From an uncultured Stenotrophomonas sp. (GTDB lineage: Bacteria; Pseudomonadota; Gammaproteobacteria; Xanthomonadales; Xanthomonadaceae): a stretch of DNA of 64,000 nt. How positions within the stretch are numbered: position 1 is the first letter of the stretch; every line of letters starts with the position of its first letter. The notes beneath the pieces are model-generated. The model did not search any database and was not told the origin of the DNA. It saw only the letters and a list, made by a program, of their open reading frames with translations. This document shows positions 55,894 through 64,000 of this stretch, piece by piece. The translations under genes and the position numbers were made by a program. The DNA is taken from contig NZ_CAJYVQ010000011.1 in assembly GCF_913778665.1 (NCBI RefSeq), positions 248,001-312,000 on the forward strand, written 5' to 3'.

Positions 55894-56566
55894 TGCGCAG
55901 CTCCCGGCGACGCCCGCCTACCAGCCGTGCGGCGAGCAGCAGGATGACGATGCACACCACCGAGGTCAGGATCACCAGCGCATTGGCCTTGCCATCCTGC
56001 CCCGCCTGCACCGCCTCGTAGATGGCGATCGACAGGGTTTGCGTGCGTCCGGGAATGCTGCCCGCCACCATCAATGTCGCGCCGAACTCGCCCATCGCGC
56101 GCGCAAACGCCAGCAACAGGCCAGCGAGAATGCCGCGCCAGGCCAGTGGCAGCGTGATGCGGAAGAACACGGCCGCTTCAGAAACACCGAGCGTTCGTGC
56201 GGCCTGCTCCAGCTGCCCGTCCACTTCCTCGAACGCAGCGCGTGCGGGCTTGAAGACCAACGGCAGCGAGGCCGCCGCCGCAGCGATCACCGCCGCCTGC
56301 CAGGTAAACACCAGGCTGATACCGAACCACGACTGCAGCCACGCACCGATCGGGCCGTTGCGGCCGATCAGCACCAGCAGGTAGTAGCCCAACACCGTCG
56401 GCGGCAGAACCATCGGCAGGGTCAGCAGCGAATCCAGCAGCTCGCGGCCGGGAAAGCGCCGGCGCGCCAGCAACGCGCCCAGTGCTACGCCCAGCACCAG
56501 GTTGATCGCGGTGGCCCACCCGGCCACCTTCAGCGACAACCCCAGCGCGCTCCAGTCCAGATCCAT
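55883..56566 (-). CDS. modB: ModB molybdate ABC transporter permease
   Basis: 227 residues with five or six membrane segments. The conserved loop to ModC is EQAARTLGVSEAAVFFRITL. MVLPPTVLGYYLLVLIGRNG and FARAMGEFGATLMVAGSIPG are characteristic ModB blocks. Starts 3 bp after the modA stop. Confidence 0.94.
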   Translation of the reverse strand: MDLDWSALGLSLKVAGWATAINLVLGVALGALLARRRFPGRELLDSLLTLPMVLPPTVLGYYLLVLIGRNGPIGAWLQSWFGISLVFTWQAAVIAAAAASLPLVFKPARAAFEEVDGQLEQAARTLGVSEAAVFFRITLPLAWRGILAGLLLAFARAMGEFGATLMVAGSIPGRTQTLSIAIYEAVQAGQDGKANALVILTSVVCIVILLLAARLVGGRRRELRNVA

Positions 56567-56569
56567 GCC

Positions 56570-57313
56570 TCAGGGCTTGCCGAACCCGTGCTTGGCCAGG
56601 ATGGCCTGGCCCCGTGCGGAGCGCACGAACGCGGTGAAGCGCTTGGCCTCCGCCGACTGCGCACTGGCCTTGATCACGGCCAGCGGATACGCAATGCGAC
56701 CGGCCACCGGCACCGCAAAGGCGCGACGTACCCGGTCGGGCATCGCCTGCGCATCGGTGGCATAGACGAAGCCGGCATCCACTTCACCGCGTGCCACGTA
56801 GTCGAGCGACTGGCGCACGTTCTGAGTGGTGATGGTCCTGCCCTGCACCGACGCCCATAGGCCCGCCGCCTCCAGTGCACCCTTGGCATAGCGTCCGACC
56901 GGTACGCTGTCCGGGTTGCCCAGTGCGATGCGTTTCACGCCGGTACCGGCAAGGTCCTCCAAGGTGCGCGGCGCGGCCTTCGCCTGCGGCGGCACCACCA
57001 CCCACAGTGCATTCACCGCGAATACCTCGCGCGTTCCCGCAGCCAGCAGGTCCTGCTGCTGCGCCTGGTCCATCGTGGTTTCATCGGCCGAAGCAAACAC
57101 ATCCACCGGCGCTCCACGGTTGATCTGCTGCAGCAGCACCCCGGAGGCGGCGAAGTTGAAATCCACCTTGGTGCCCGGGTGCGCCTTCTCGTACGCCACG
57201 CCGAGCTCACGGAAGCTCTCGGTCAGGCTCGATGCCGCCGACACCGTCAGGTTGGCCGCCCACGCCGGCATCGCAGCCAGCATTCCCAGCAACAACAGCC
57301 CCGCTCGCTTCAT
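56570..57313 (-). CDS. modA: ModA molybdate-binding periplasmic protein
   Basis: 247 residues, signal peptide to ANA-like site (LLLLGMLAAMPAWAA). Ligand-loop motifs: VSAASSLTESFRELG, FNFAASGVLLQQINRGAPVD, DVFASADETTMDQAQQQDLL and YVARGEVDAGFVYATDA. Captures molybdate for the ModBC transporter, in line with the cofactor genes upstream. Confidence 0.95.
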   Translation of the reverse strand: MKRAGLLLLGMLAAMPAWAANLTVSAASSLTESFRELGVAYEKAHPGTKVDFNFAASGVLLQQINRGAPVDVFASADETTMDQAQQQDLLAAGTREVFAVNALWVVVPPQAKAAPRTLEDLAGTGVKRIALGNPDSVPVGRYAKGALEAAGLWASVQGRTITTQNVRQSLDYVARGEVDAGFVYATDAQAMPDRVRRAFAVPVAGRIAYPLAVIKASAQSAEAKRFTAFVRSARGQAILAKHGFGKP

Positions 57314-57335
57314 GGCCGGCTCCTTGGTTGTCTGA

Positions 57336-58112
57336 TCAGTCCCGTCCGGATTCCCGGCTCACGGCCAGTTCCGCCAGACGTTCGGGTTGCAGCAACAGCA
57401 TCTCACGTTGGTTGACTGCAATCACACCTTCATCGCTCATCCGGCGCAACACCCGGCTCACGGTCTCCGGCGCCATCCGCAGGTAGTTTGCGATCTCGGT
57501 ACGGGCCATGCTCAGGTTGAAGCGGGTGGCCGAGAAGCCGCGCCGTGCATAGCGCTCGGAAAGATCCAGCAGGAACGCCGCCATGCGCTCCTCGGTGCGG
57601 TGGTTGGCGGCCAGCGTGGCGATCTTGCCGATCTCGGCACTGAGCAGGCTGAACAGCCGGGCCTGCAATCCCGGCATGCGTGTGGCCAGCAGGCTCAATC
57701 GCGGGAAGGAAATGCGGCACAGATAGACCGTGTCCAGCGCGACGGCATTGCAGGGAAAGCGCGCGCCGTGGATGGCATTGAGCCCGATCACTTCACCAGG
57801 CAGGCTGAAGCCCAGCACCTGCTCGTTGCCCTGGCTGTCGTCAACGAAGGTCTTGACCATGCCGGCACGCACGGCAGCGATCGAGTCGAAAGGATCACCG
57901 GCACGGAACAGGTAGTCACCGGCCTGGAACGGACCCACGTGGTCCACCAGCACGTGCAGCTCGCCCAGCGCGGTCTTGTCATAGCCCTGCGACATGCAGG
58001 CATCGGAAAACGCGCAGGTGCTGCAGAAATGCAGCGCATCGCCGTCATCGGCTGCCGCAGGATTGGGCGTGGCCGGTCGCGACGGAGAAGGAGCAGAACG
58101 ATTCAGGGGCAT
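57336..58112 (-). CDS. fnr: FNR-type oxygen-sensing transcription regulator
   Basis: About 258 residues; start at ATG 58112 (MPLNRSAPSP) is tentative, as an ATG at 58154 is also open. The cysteine cluster is CSTCAFSDAC (C-X2-C-X5-C) plus a central Cys in RFPCNAVA, the four ligands of a [4Fe-4S] FNR. Nucleotide-fold roll in the middle; HTH MARTEIANYLRMAPETVSRV with the E..SR recognition residues of FNR. It switches genes on when oxygen is low. Its placement between mob and mod genes and the FNR box at 53083 fit one regulon. Confidence 0.9.
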   Translation of the reverse strand: MPLNRSAPSPSRPATPNPAAADDGDALHFCSTCAFSDACMSQGYDKTALGELHVLVDHVGPFQAGDYLFRAGDPFDSIAAVRAGMVKTFVDDSQGNEQVLGFSLPGEVIGLNAIHGARFPCNAVALDTVYLCRISFPRLSLLATRMPGLQARLFSLLSAEIGKIATLAANHRTEERMAAFLLDLSERYARRGFSATRFNLSMARTEIANYLRMAPETVSRVLRRMSDEGVIAVNQREMLLLQPERLAELAVSRESGRD

Positions 58113-58178
58113 TGCAGCAACGCAGGAACGAATGCCCCCATCATACGACAGCATGCTGCCCGCCCCTGCGCAATGCAC

Positions 58179-58544
58179 CTACTCCGACGCAGACTGCGAA
58201 CGCGGTTGCGCATCACGCTGCCGCACACTGTCGCGCACATCCACGTCGAACTGCAGTTGCAGCGTGCTATCGTCGTCCAGCGCGATGCTGAAGCCCAAGC
58301 CATCGCGGCAGGGCAATCGCTGCGCCAACGCCTCGACCCCTGCACGCGGCAGCACCCACCGGCAGAACGTGCCGCCATCGAGCAGCACCGCCTGATCGCC
58401 GCCATGCAGCGACACCGCCACACCCCAGCCACCGCTACCGCCAAAGCGGGTCAGGTTCTCCACCGACTCACCTGCCAAAAGGCGCGCCAGTTCCTCTTCA
58501 TCCACGCGCAGGCGCATCGATTGCTGTTGCAGCTGGACCTTCAT
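58179..58544 (-). CDS. DUF7009-like small protein
   Basis: 121 residues from ATG 58544, overlapping the mobA stop by 4 bp. Starts MKVQLQQQSMRLRVDEEELA RLLAG-type, a pattern of small proteins found with mobA and molybdenum genes; beta-rich after residue 40. Acidic C-terminal tail. Function unknown; linkage suggests a role in cofactor use. Confidence 0.7.
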   Translation of the reverse strand: MKVQLQQQSMRLRVDEEELARLLAGESVENLTRFGGSGGWGVAVSLHGGDQAVLLDGGTFCRWVLPRAGVEALAQRLPCRDGLGFSIALDDDSTLQLQFDVDVRDSVRQRDAQPRSQSASE

Positions 58545-59083
58545 GATGCGGCGGACTCCCATTCCGACGGGGTATTGCAGTTGAGCAGCAACGCCCGATC
58601 CCCTGGTGCCAGTGGCAACCGGGTCACGCCCAGGCGCTCCTGCAGGGCGCGCAGTGAACGGCGCGCCGCCGGGTCATCGATCAAGGCCTGCAGCACGCGG
58701 CGGCAATGATCATCGATCTGCAACCGCATCGGCAATGGCTCGTCGGCAAACATCGCGCAGGCAGTGCCTTCTGCCAGGCCCAGTCGCTGAAGCAGTCCCG
58801 CGCTCAACCGTGGCGTATCCACCGGCACCACCCACGCCGGCCCGTCAGGCATCCGCATTGCCACGCTATGGAGGCCACCCAGTGGACCGCATCCAGCAAC
58901 GCGATCAGGGATGCCGCTGAAGGCCGGATAGTTGCCGCTGACCCAGACCTCGCGCGCGCCGGCCTGCGTCAGCAGGCCCCGCATGTGCTCCAGCAGGGTG
59001 CGGCCCTGCCACAGCAGCATGGCCTTGTCCCGGCCCATCCGGCTGGACAGGCCACCGGCCAGCACGATGCCGTTGATGCTCAC
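58541..59083 (-). CDS. mobA: MobA molybdenum cofactor guanylyltransferase
   Basis: 180 residues from GTG 59083 (SINGIVLAGGLSSRMGRDKA). The GTP-binding LAGGxSxRMGxDKA motif is perfect, with GPLGGLHS and VPVDTPRL downstream. It adds GMP to Moco to form the bis-MGD cofactor that FdhF-type enzymes need. Shorter than E. coli MobA (194). Confidence 0.93.
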   Translation of the reverse strand: MSINGIVLAGGLSSRMGRDKAMLLWQGRTLLEHMRGLLTQAGAREVWVSGNYPAFSGIPDRVAGCGPLGGLHSVAMRMPDGPAWVVPVDTPRLSAGLLQRLGLAEGTACAMFADEPLPMRLQIDDHCRRVLQALIDDPAARRSLRALQERLGVTRLPLAPGDRALLLNCNTPSEWESAAS

Positions 59084-59085
59084 CG

Positions 59086-59159
59086 CAGCAGGGCCACGCC
59101 ATGCGTGGCTGCACCGGCCGGATGCGCGGGAAACGCCCCATCGCATGCTGCGGACCTAC
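59086..59159. repeat. SMAG/REP-like units between moaE and mobA
   Basis: GCCACGCCATGCGTGGC-type hairpin (59093-59109: CCACGC-cat-GCGTGG) and, ending CTAC at 59156-59159, a second unit whose minus strand reads GTAGGTCCGCAGCATGCG. They break the otherwise packed operon and may tune downstream expression. Confidence 0.65.
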
Positions 59160-59188
59160 CCAACCCCGTGGCCACCCGAAGGGCACAG

Positions 59189-59689
59189 TCAATGCCGATC
59201 ATCATGTGCAGGGTCATGGAGGTGCGAAGCCTCGCTGTCGGCATGGCAGAGGCTGCAACCCTCGCTCCACGCGCTGTCGCCATCCAGGTAATGCTCCTGC
59301 TTCCAGATCGGGCACTGGTGCTTCACCACCTCGATCAACTGCCGGCAGGCGCGGAACGCCTCGTCGCGATGCGGGCTGCCTGCGGCCACCACCACCGCCA
59401 CATCACCAATGCCCAGCCGGCCCCTGGCGTGGGCCACATACAGCTTCAGCCTCGGGCCGAACGTGGCCTCGACCTCGGCAGCCAGGCGCTTGAACTCGTT
59501 CAGCACGAGCGGCTCGAACAGGTCGTAGGTGATGCCGGTCACTGCGCGGCCGATGTTCACATCGCGCACCTTGCCAATGAACACATCGATGCCGCCAAAT
59601 CCCGCATCGGATACCGACGCGATGCCTTCGGCCGGATCGATTGCAGCGTGTGCACGGTCCACCACCCTGACGATGACGTTCGCGCTCAT
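59189..59689 (-). CDS. moaE: MoaE molybdopterin synthase large subunit
   Basis: 166 residues. Conserved VFIGKVRDVNIGRAVTGITY, HARGRLGIGDVAVVVAAGSP HR-type block and KHQCPIWKQEHY, holding the catalytic Lys residues. A His/Asp-rich tail (SEASHLHDPAHDDRH) is unusual. Works with MoaD to put sulfur into cPMP. Follows moaD by 3 bp. Confidence 0.95.
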   Translation of the reverse strand: MSANVIVRVVDRAHAAIDPAEGIASVSDAGFGGIDVFIGKVRDVNIGRAVTGITYDLFEPLVLNEFKRLAAEVEATFGPRLKLYVAHARGRLGIGDVAVVVAAGSPHRDEAFRACRQLIEVVKHQCPIWKQEHYLDGDSAWSEGCSLCHADSEASHLHDPAHDDRH

Positions 59690-59692
59690 GAC

Positions 59693-59956
59693 TCAGCCCC
59701 CGCTTACCGGCGGCAGGATCGCCACCCGGCCGTCAGCCGGCAGCATGTCGTGGTCGCGCAGCACGCGCTGCTGGTCGGCAAACGCCGAATAATCCAGCAG
59801 GCCAGCGCGGAACCCCGGCCAGCGCACCGGCAGCAGCTCGCGCAGCGCCTGGCGCAGGTCGGCCACGGTGCCACCGGCCACCTCCACCGCGATCTCGCGG
59901 CGGGCGTCCAGATCGGAAAACGCACCGAACAACTGCAACGTCACCTGTCTCATCAC
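59693..59956 (-). CDS. moaD: MoaD molybdopterin synthase sulfur carrier
   Basis: 87 residues, ubiquitin-like fold (VTLQLFGAFSDLDARREIAV) ending in PPVSGG, the Gly-Gly that is adenylated and thiocarboxylated. The start at 59956 overlaps the moeA stop by 4 bp; the next ATG (59953) is equally possible. Confidence 0.95.
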   Translation of the reverse strand: MMRQVTLQLFGAFSDLDARREIAVEVAGGTVADLRQALRELLPVRWPGFRAGLLDYSAFADQQRVLRDHDMLPADGRVAILPPVSGG

Positions 59957-61206
59957 GTTTCCTGGTTCACCAGTTGCACCGGATCATGGTGGCCCCAGCC
60001 CTGCACGCGCACATAGGTGCCCGCACTGGCCAGGTCACCGTCGGCCTCCAGCACTACCCAGGCGTTGGCCTGTAGCATGGACATCAAACGGAACGACTCC
60101 TGCCCACACAGCACGCGCGCGCTCAGGCGTCCCTGTGCGTCCATCTCGACCCGCGCCCGCGCGTGAAAGCGCAGGCCGCGCGGCTTGCGCACGTCGGCCT
60201 GCAACGGCAGCTGCAACACGGCCTCCGGTGCCAGCCCCAACAGGCGGCGCAGCACCGGTTCGACGAAAAAGCGTTGGCCCACGGCTGCCGACACCGGGTT
60301 GCCCGGCAGGCCCAAATACAGCTCGCCGTCGGGCAGCACCGCAAACAGCAGCGGCTTGCCCGGGCGGATTGCCACCTTGTGGAACACGATACGTGCACCG
60401 CGCTCACGCAGCGCGTCGGGAATGAAGTCGTAGCGGCCAGCCGACACCGCGCCGGTACTGACCAACACCTGTGCGCCGGCGGCCAACGCCTCATCCAGCA
60501 CGCCATTGAACGCGGCCACCTCATCACCCACCGTGCCCTGCCAGACCACCTCGGCACCGGCCGCCTGCAGGCGGCCCACCAGGTAGGGGCGATTGCTGTC
60601 ACGGATCTGGCCCGATTCCAGCGCCTGCGCCGCATCGGTCACCAGTTCCTTGCCGGTGGCGATCACTGCCGCCTTTGGCCGCGCCACCACTGCCACCTCG
60701 CCCACGCCAAGGGCGTGCAGCAGGGTGCGGGCATTGATATCCAGCACCTGGCCGGCGCACAGCACGCACTCACCCTCGCGGACGTCCTGGCCGCGCAGGC
60801 GCACGTTCTGGCCCAGCTTCACCGTAGAGGTCAGTGCGATGCGGGTCGGTCGGCCTGCGTCGCTGGCAAGGATCTGCACATTCTCGACCGGCACCACCGT
60901 ATCCAGCCCGGACGGCATGCGTGCACCAGTCATGATTTCCCAGGCACCCTCCCCGCCTTCGGCGCCAGCATCACCGGCGGCCTGCCAGCCCTGCACCGCG
61001 AATGCGGTACCCGGCTCGAATACCCGGCCCTCCGCCCGCAGCGCAAAGCCATCCATCGCCGAATTGTCGAACGGCGGCAGCGACTGCGCACTGTGGATGT
61101 CACTGGCCAGGGTACGACCACCGGCCTCATGCAGTGACAGGCGCTCGGCCGGCAGTGGCCTGGCCGCGCCCAGCAGGTGCTGCAAGGCCTCGCTGTAGGG
61201 AATCAT
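59953..61206 (-). CDS. moeA: MoeA molybdopterin molybdenumtransferase
   Basis: 417 residues from ATG 61206 (MIPYSEALQHLLGAARPLPA), overlapping moaCB by 4 bp. Conserved LPPFDNSAMDGFALR, the AMP-molybdopterin site VSTGAVSAGRYDFI and GLPGNPVSA. Inserts molybdenum into adenylated molybdopterin in the cytoplasm. Confidence 0.95.
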   Translation of the reverse strand: MIPYSEALQHLLGAARPLPAERLSLHEAGGRTLASDIHSAQSLPPFDNSAMDGFALRAEGRVFEPGTAFAVQGWQAAGDAGAEGGEGAWEIMTGARMPSGLDTVVPVENVQILASDAGRPTRIALTSTVKLGQNVRLRGQDVREGECVLCAGQVLDINARTLLHALGVGEVAVVARPKAAVIATGKELVTDAAQALESGQIRDSNRPYLVGRLQAAGAEVVWQGTVGDEVAAFNGVLDEALAAGAQVLVSTGAVSAGRYDFIPDALRERGARIVFHKVAIRPGKPLLFAVLPDGELYLGLPGNPVSAAVGQRFFVEPVLRRLLGLAPEAVLQLPLQADVRKPRGLRFHARARVEMDAQGRLSARVLCGQESFRLMSMLQANAWVVLEADGDLASAGTYVRVQGWGHHDPVQLVNQET

Positions 61207-62213
61207 GAGTGGCCACCGCCATCGACCATGGCCAGGGCGTGGCCCACCACCGGCGCCAGGATGTCCAGACACTGTGCCGCCGCTTTCGGGCTGCCGGGCA
61301 GTGCGAAGACCAGCATGTTGCCCAGCTGTACTACTTCGGCACGGCTCAACCAGGCCATCGGTGTGTGCTGCGCACTCAGTGCCCGCACCATCTGCGCCAA
61401 CCCATGCACCGGCCGCACATTCAAGGAACGCAGCGCCTCCGGGGTCAGATCACGCGGGCCCAAACCAGTGCCGCCCGTGCACAGGCACAGGCGCACGCCT
61501 TCGCCCGCCAGCGCCTGCAATCGGCTGGCCAACGGCTCGATGCCATCGGGCAGTACTTCGGCGGTCACGACGTCTCCGCCCATCTTCTGCAGGCCGGTTA
61601 CCAGCGTCGGGCCGGAAACATCCTCATAGGTGCCGTCGCTGGCGCGGTCGCTCAGGGTGATCACGGCGCACCTGGCGCCCCCAAGGTCCCTAGGCGCACG
61701 CGGCTTGAAGCGCGTACGCTCCGCGTCGTCCATGCCATCGGGGTGCAGCCACACACCGCGCTTGCCGCCCTCCTTGAACAGCAGGCGGATGCCTTCGATG
61801 CGCAGGGCCGGCTCCACCGGCTTGCTCAGGTCGTACAACGTCAGCAGCGCCGCGTTGACCCCGGCCAGTGCTTCCATTTCCACGCCGGTGCGCGCTTCGC
61901 TGGCACATTCGCACCACACGCGGATCGCCTGCCGTTCCGGCGCCGGCGCGCAGAACACCTGCACCAGTTCCAGCGGCAAGGGGTGGCACAGCGGCATCAG
62001 CATCGAGGCCATCTTGGCGCCCTGCAGGCCGGCAATCTCGGCCATCACTAGCGCATCGCCCTTGGGCAGGCGGCGCTCGACGATCAGTGGATAGGCCACT
62101 GGGCCGGCATGCAGCTCGCCCACCGCCACCGCACGCCGGCGGGTGATGCGCTTGTCGCGGACATCGGCCATGTGGAAGGCCGCATTCCATTCCCCACTCA
62201 TCGTGTTGCTCAT
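61203..62213 (-). CDS. moaCB: MoaC-MoaB fusion protein
   Basis: 336 residues. N-terminal 1-155 is MoaC, cPMP synthase (FHMADVRDKRITRRRAVAVG; MLMPLCHPLPL; GVEMEALAGVNAALLTLYDL). C-terminal 175-336 is MoaB/Mog-like (AVITLSDRASDGTYEDVSGP; LCTGGTGLGPRDLTPEAL; LVFALPGSPKAAAQCLDI). The linker is about 15 residues (RTRFKPRAPRDL). One chain thus covers cPMP formation and molybdopterin adenylylation. Overlaps moaA and moeA by 4 bp. Confidence 0.94.
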   Translation of the reverse strand: MSNTMSGEWNAAFHMADVRDKRITRRRAVAVGELHAGPVAYPLIVERRLPKGDALVMAEIAGLQGAKMASMLMPLCHPLPLELVQVFCAPAPERQAIRVWCECASEARTGVEMEALAGVNAALLTLYDLSKPVEPALRIEGIRLLFKEGGKRGVWLHPDGMDDAERTRFKPRAPRDLGGARCAVITLSDRASDGTYEDVSGPTLVTGLQKMGGDVVTAEVLPDGIEPLASRLQALAGEGVRLCLCTGGTGLGPRDLTPEALRSLNVRPVHGLAQMVRALSAQHTPMAWLSRAEVVQLGNMLVFALPGSPKAAAQCLDILAPVVGHALAMVDGGGHS

Positions 62214-63190
62214 CCTCCGATGGACGCCAGATGCGGGGTCAACCCGGTCCGGCCCTGGTGCAGGCCATGCCCGGCCGCTTTCAGGCCAAGCTGGGTGGTG
62301 ATGCGCGCCAGCAGCGCGTCATGGTCGTCGTCGTTCTGCAGCAGCGGCCGCAGCGGCACGCCGAACTCGCCGAACAGGCACAGCCGCAGGTCACCCTTGG
62401 CGGTTACCCGCAGGCGGTTGCAGCCTTTGCAGAAGTCACGCGAATACGGCGCGATGATGCCGATGCGGCCCCGATGGTCGGGGTGGCCGAACTCCCGTGC
62501 CGGGCCGGCATCGGCCGCGCGCGGGTGCTCGTGCCAGCCGGCGGCCAGCAGCTGCTCGATCATCAGGTCGGCGCGCAGGTGATGGCGCTGGAAATAGGCT
62601 TCGTTGTCGCCGGTACGCATCAGTTCGATGAAGCGCACGCTGAAGGGGCGCTCGCGCAGGTAGTCCATCCACTGCGGCAACTCATCATCATTCAGGCCAC
62701 GCAGCAGCACCGCGTTGAGTTTGATCGACTGCAGGCCCAGTGCCTGCGCCAAGGCCAGGCCCTGCTCGATTTCCGGCAGCCGGTCATGCCCGGTGATGGC
62801 CGCGAAGCGCGCGCGCTGCAGGCTGTCCATGCTCACATTCAACGCAGTCAGCCCGGCGCGGTGCCAGCCCGGCAGGCGCCTGGGCAGCAGCGTGCCATTG
62901 GTGGTGATGGCCACCTTGGCGATGCCCGGCACCGCCGCCACGGCAGCTATGATCTCGTCCAGGTCCTTGCGCAGGCTTGGCTCACCGCCGGTCAGGCGGA
63001 TCTTGCTCATGCCCAGCGCGGCAAGCGCACGCACCAGGCGCGCGATTTCGTCCACCTGCAGGAAGCGGGGGCGCCCATCGGCCTGATAACCATCGGGCAG
63101 GCAGTAGCTGCAACGGAAGTTGCAGGCCTCGGTGAGCGACAAGCGCAGGTACGGAAAGCTGCGTCCGAAGCTGTCGGTGAGTTGGCTCAT
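62210..63190 (-). CDS. moaA: MoaA GTP 3',8-cyclase
   Basis: 326 residues from ATG 63190 (AGGAGG upstream). Radical-SAM cluster EACNFRCSYC, GGEPSLRKDL, and the C-terminal second cluster FCKGCNRLRVTAKGDLRLCL; the chain ends in Gly-Gly (SIGG), needed for the reaction with MoaC. First enzyme of Moco synthesis and first gene of the locus. Confidence 0.96.
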   Translation of the reverse strand: MSQLTDSFGRSFPYLRLSLTEACNFRCSYCLPDGYQADGRPRFLQVDEIARLVRALAALGMSKIRLTGGEPSLRKDLDEIIAAVAAVPGIAKVAITTNGTLLPRRLPGWHRAGLTALNVSMDSLQRARFAAITGHDRLPEIEQGLALAQALGLQSIKLNAVLLRGLNDDELPQWMDYLRERPFSVRFIELMRTGDNEAYFQRHHLRADLMIEQLLAAGWHEHPRAADAGPAREFGHPDHRGRIGIIAPYSRDFCKGCNRLRVTAKGDLRLCLFGEFGVPLRPLLQNDDDHDALLARITTQLGLKAAGHGLHQGRTGLTPHLASIGG

Positions 63191-63225
63191 GGCTGTTCCA
63201 CCTCCTGGCACCACCCTGCAGCCTG

Positions 63226-63292
63226 CCCCCTGAACGGGTTGTCGACGCCAGTGCCCAGAGTGCGCTGGGGCGGTGAAGGCGTCAACCCGGGG
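63226..63292 (-). promoter_or_regulatory. Structured 5' leader of moaA (candidate regulatory RNA)
   Basis: In the moaA mRNA direction CGGGTTG (63289-63283) pairs with CAACCCG (63241-63235), ACGCC (63282-63278) with GGCGT (63249-63245), and an inner hairpin GCCCCAG/CTGGGC (63271-63265 with 63258-63253) sits inside; a CCC/GGG pair extends the base. The stem ends 36 nt before the ATG. Placement fits a Moco-sensing leader, but I cannot match the known Moco riboswitch consensus. Confidence 0.5.
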
Positions 63293-63793
63293 AGTACCCG
63301 CCATGAGCTGGGCACTTTGGCGTCTGAGGCTCGGTTGCGCCGCCGCATGCCCCCACACCCCAGACCCATGTCGCAGATTGCCAAGTGCCGCTGGATCGCC
63401 GCGCCAGCCAGCGCTGCCGGTACCTAACAGCGTGGGAGAACGCCGAAAACGTCTCCGATCAGCCGATGTTTGCAAGTCCTTCGCTTGGCATGACACAGCT
63501 GCGCACGCTCACACGACGTGCCACTGCTGGCCGGGCTTGGAACGCCGAGTTGATATTGATGTCAGCGCTTGCCAGCCGGTCGCCTTGCCTGGCGCTGGCT
63601 GGCAATCCGTCGACCGGTCATGGCGGACGACGCATGGGGGCTCTCGGGCCCGCCGGAATGACATCAACCCGGATTGGAACTACGTACCGCCCGCCAGCTT
63701 TCGGGTGGCGGCTCCCGACTGCCCTGCGCGGAGCGTTGACATGAACGGAACCCGACGTCCCTCACCCGCGCACGCACCACGGCCCGGCCAGCA
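63293..63793. other. Non-coding stretch upstream of moaA
   Basis: About 500 bp with no gene I can support on either strand. GC content is a little lower than the genes. TTGATATTGATGTC near 63553 is only a half-match to an FNR box. Probably promoter DNA for moaA and for the gene running off the right edge. Confidence 0.35.
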
Positions 63794-64000
63794 ATGGCTG
63801 GCACATCACCAGCCGTTCCGCCCGTCAATCCCAATACGCTCATCGCCAATCCGATCAGGATCGGCACCGGCGCGGCCGCCCATGGCCAGCCCTGGCCGGA
63901 ACGGCACCTGCGATCGGGCCGCCGGCTCGCCCTGGCCGGGCTGCCCGTGGTGCACGAACGGCTGCTGACCGCTGAGCGCACACGGCAGAACGGCGAGCCC
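63794..64000 (+). CDS. Possible start of an unidentified gene running off the right edge
   Basis: A plus-strand frame from ATG 63794 (MAGTSPAVPPVNPNTLIANP, then IRIGTGAAAHGQPWPERHLR) stays open to the window end (69 codons) with rising GC at third positions. No ribosome site or recognised domain. It may be a real gene or chance. Confidence 0.3.
   Translation, partial: MAGTSPAVPPVNPNTLIANPIRIGTGAAAHGQPWPERHLRSGRRLALAGLPVVHERLLTAERTRQNGEP

Noticed and set aside
63226..63292. Naming the moaA leader as the known Moco riboswitch
   Set aside because: The stem layout is clear, but I cannot match the conserved loop bases, so only a candidate structured leader is reported.
63551..63566. Second FNR box near the right edge
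   Set aside because: TTGATATTGATGTC keeps only one good half-site.

Overview
The window is high-GC gamma-proteobacterial chromosome, most likely Stenotrophomonas (Xanthomonadaceae, S. maltophilia complex). This rests on codon use, the gene set, and many short palindromic GTAG-ended units that match the SMAG/REP class known from S. maltophilia. It is chromosomal metabolism, transport and regulation. I see no rRNA, tRNA, CRISPR array, prophage or insertion sequence.

Layout. 1-3.4 kb: a YdeP/FdhF-type molybdopterin oxidoreductase (cut by the left edge) divergent from fdhD. 3.4-8.6 kb: a six-gene operon matching the Vibrio ZrgABCDE zinc-uptake set (DUF2796 protein, ABC ATPase, permease, two DUF3299 lipoproteins, plus one unknown gene), divergent from a MerC-domain gene; a Zur-like palindrome lies between. 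8.6-16.3 kb: a CzcCBA-type metal efflux operon divergent from its two-component system, with four 11-bp-spaced direct repeats between them. Zinc import and divalent-metal export therefore sit side by side. 16.4-24.7 kb: GH92 mannosidase, an autotransporter, a thioredoxin-like protein, a host-attachment-family protein and a ProP-like transporter. 24.7-27.8 kb: a Phd antitoxin/zeta-like kinase pair with its own operator-like palindrome, then an HWE histidine kinase with a receiver protein.

27.9-35.1 kb is the most interesting block: ECF sigma, FecR, TonB-dependent receptor with an STN domain, secreted hemophilin-like protein and Slam translocator, all on the minus strand. It looks like a haem-capture system in which a Slam-exported haemophore feeds its receptor under cell-surface signalling. 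Two of its gaps carry one identical bipartite promoter-like motif. 35.3-38.6 kb: a second STN/FecI/FecR set whose porin partner survives only as a C-terminal scrap fused to a Phd-like gene.

38.9-40.5 kb: Lrp regulator and AzlCD exporter. 40.6-52.7 kb: a tightly overlapping glycogen/trehalose operon, transcribed glgA-glgB-treZ-malQ-treY-DUF2934-glgX. 53.1-55.1 kb: a PAS protein and a CysJ-like diflavin reductase behind a near-consensus FNR box. 55.2-63.2 kb: a molybdenum locus, transcribed moaA-moaCB-moeA-moaD-moaE-mobA-DUF-fnr-modA-modB-modC. It holds an Fe-S type FNR and a strongly structured moaA leader, and suits anaerobic molybdoenzyme use.
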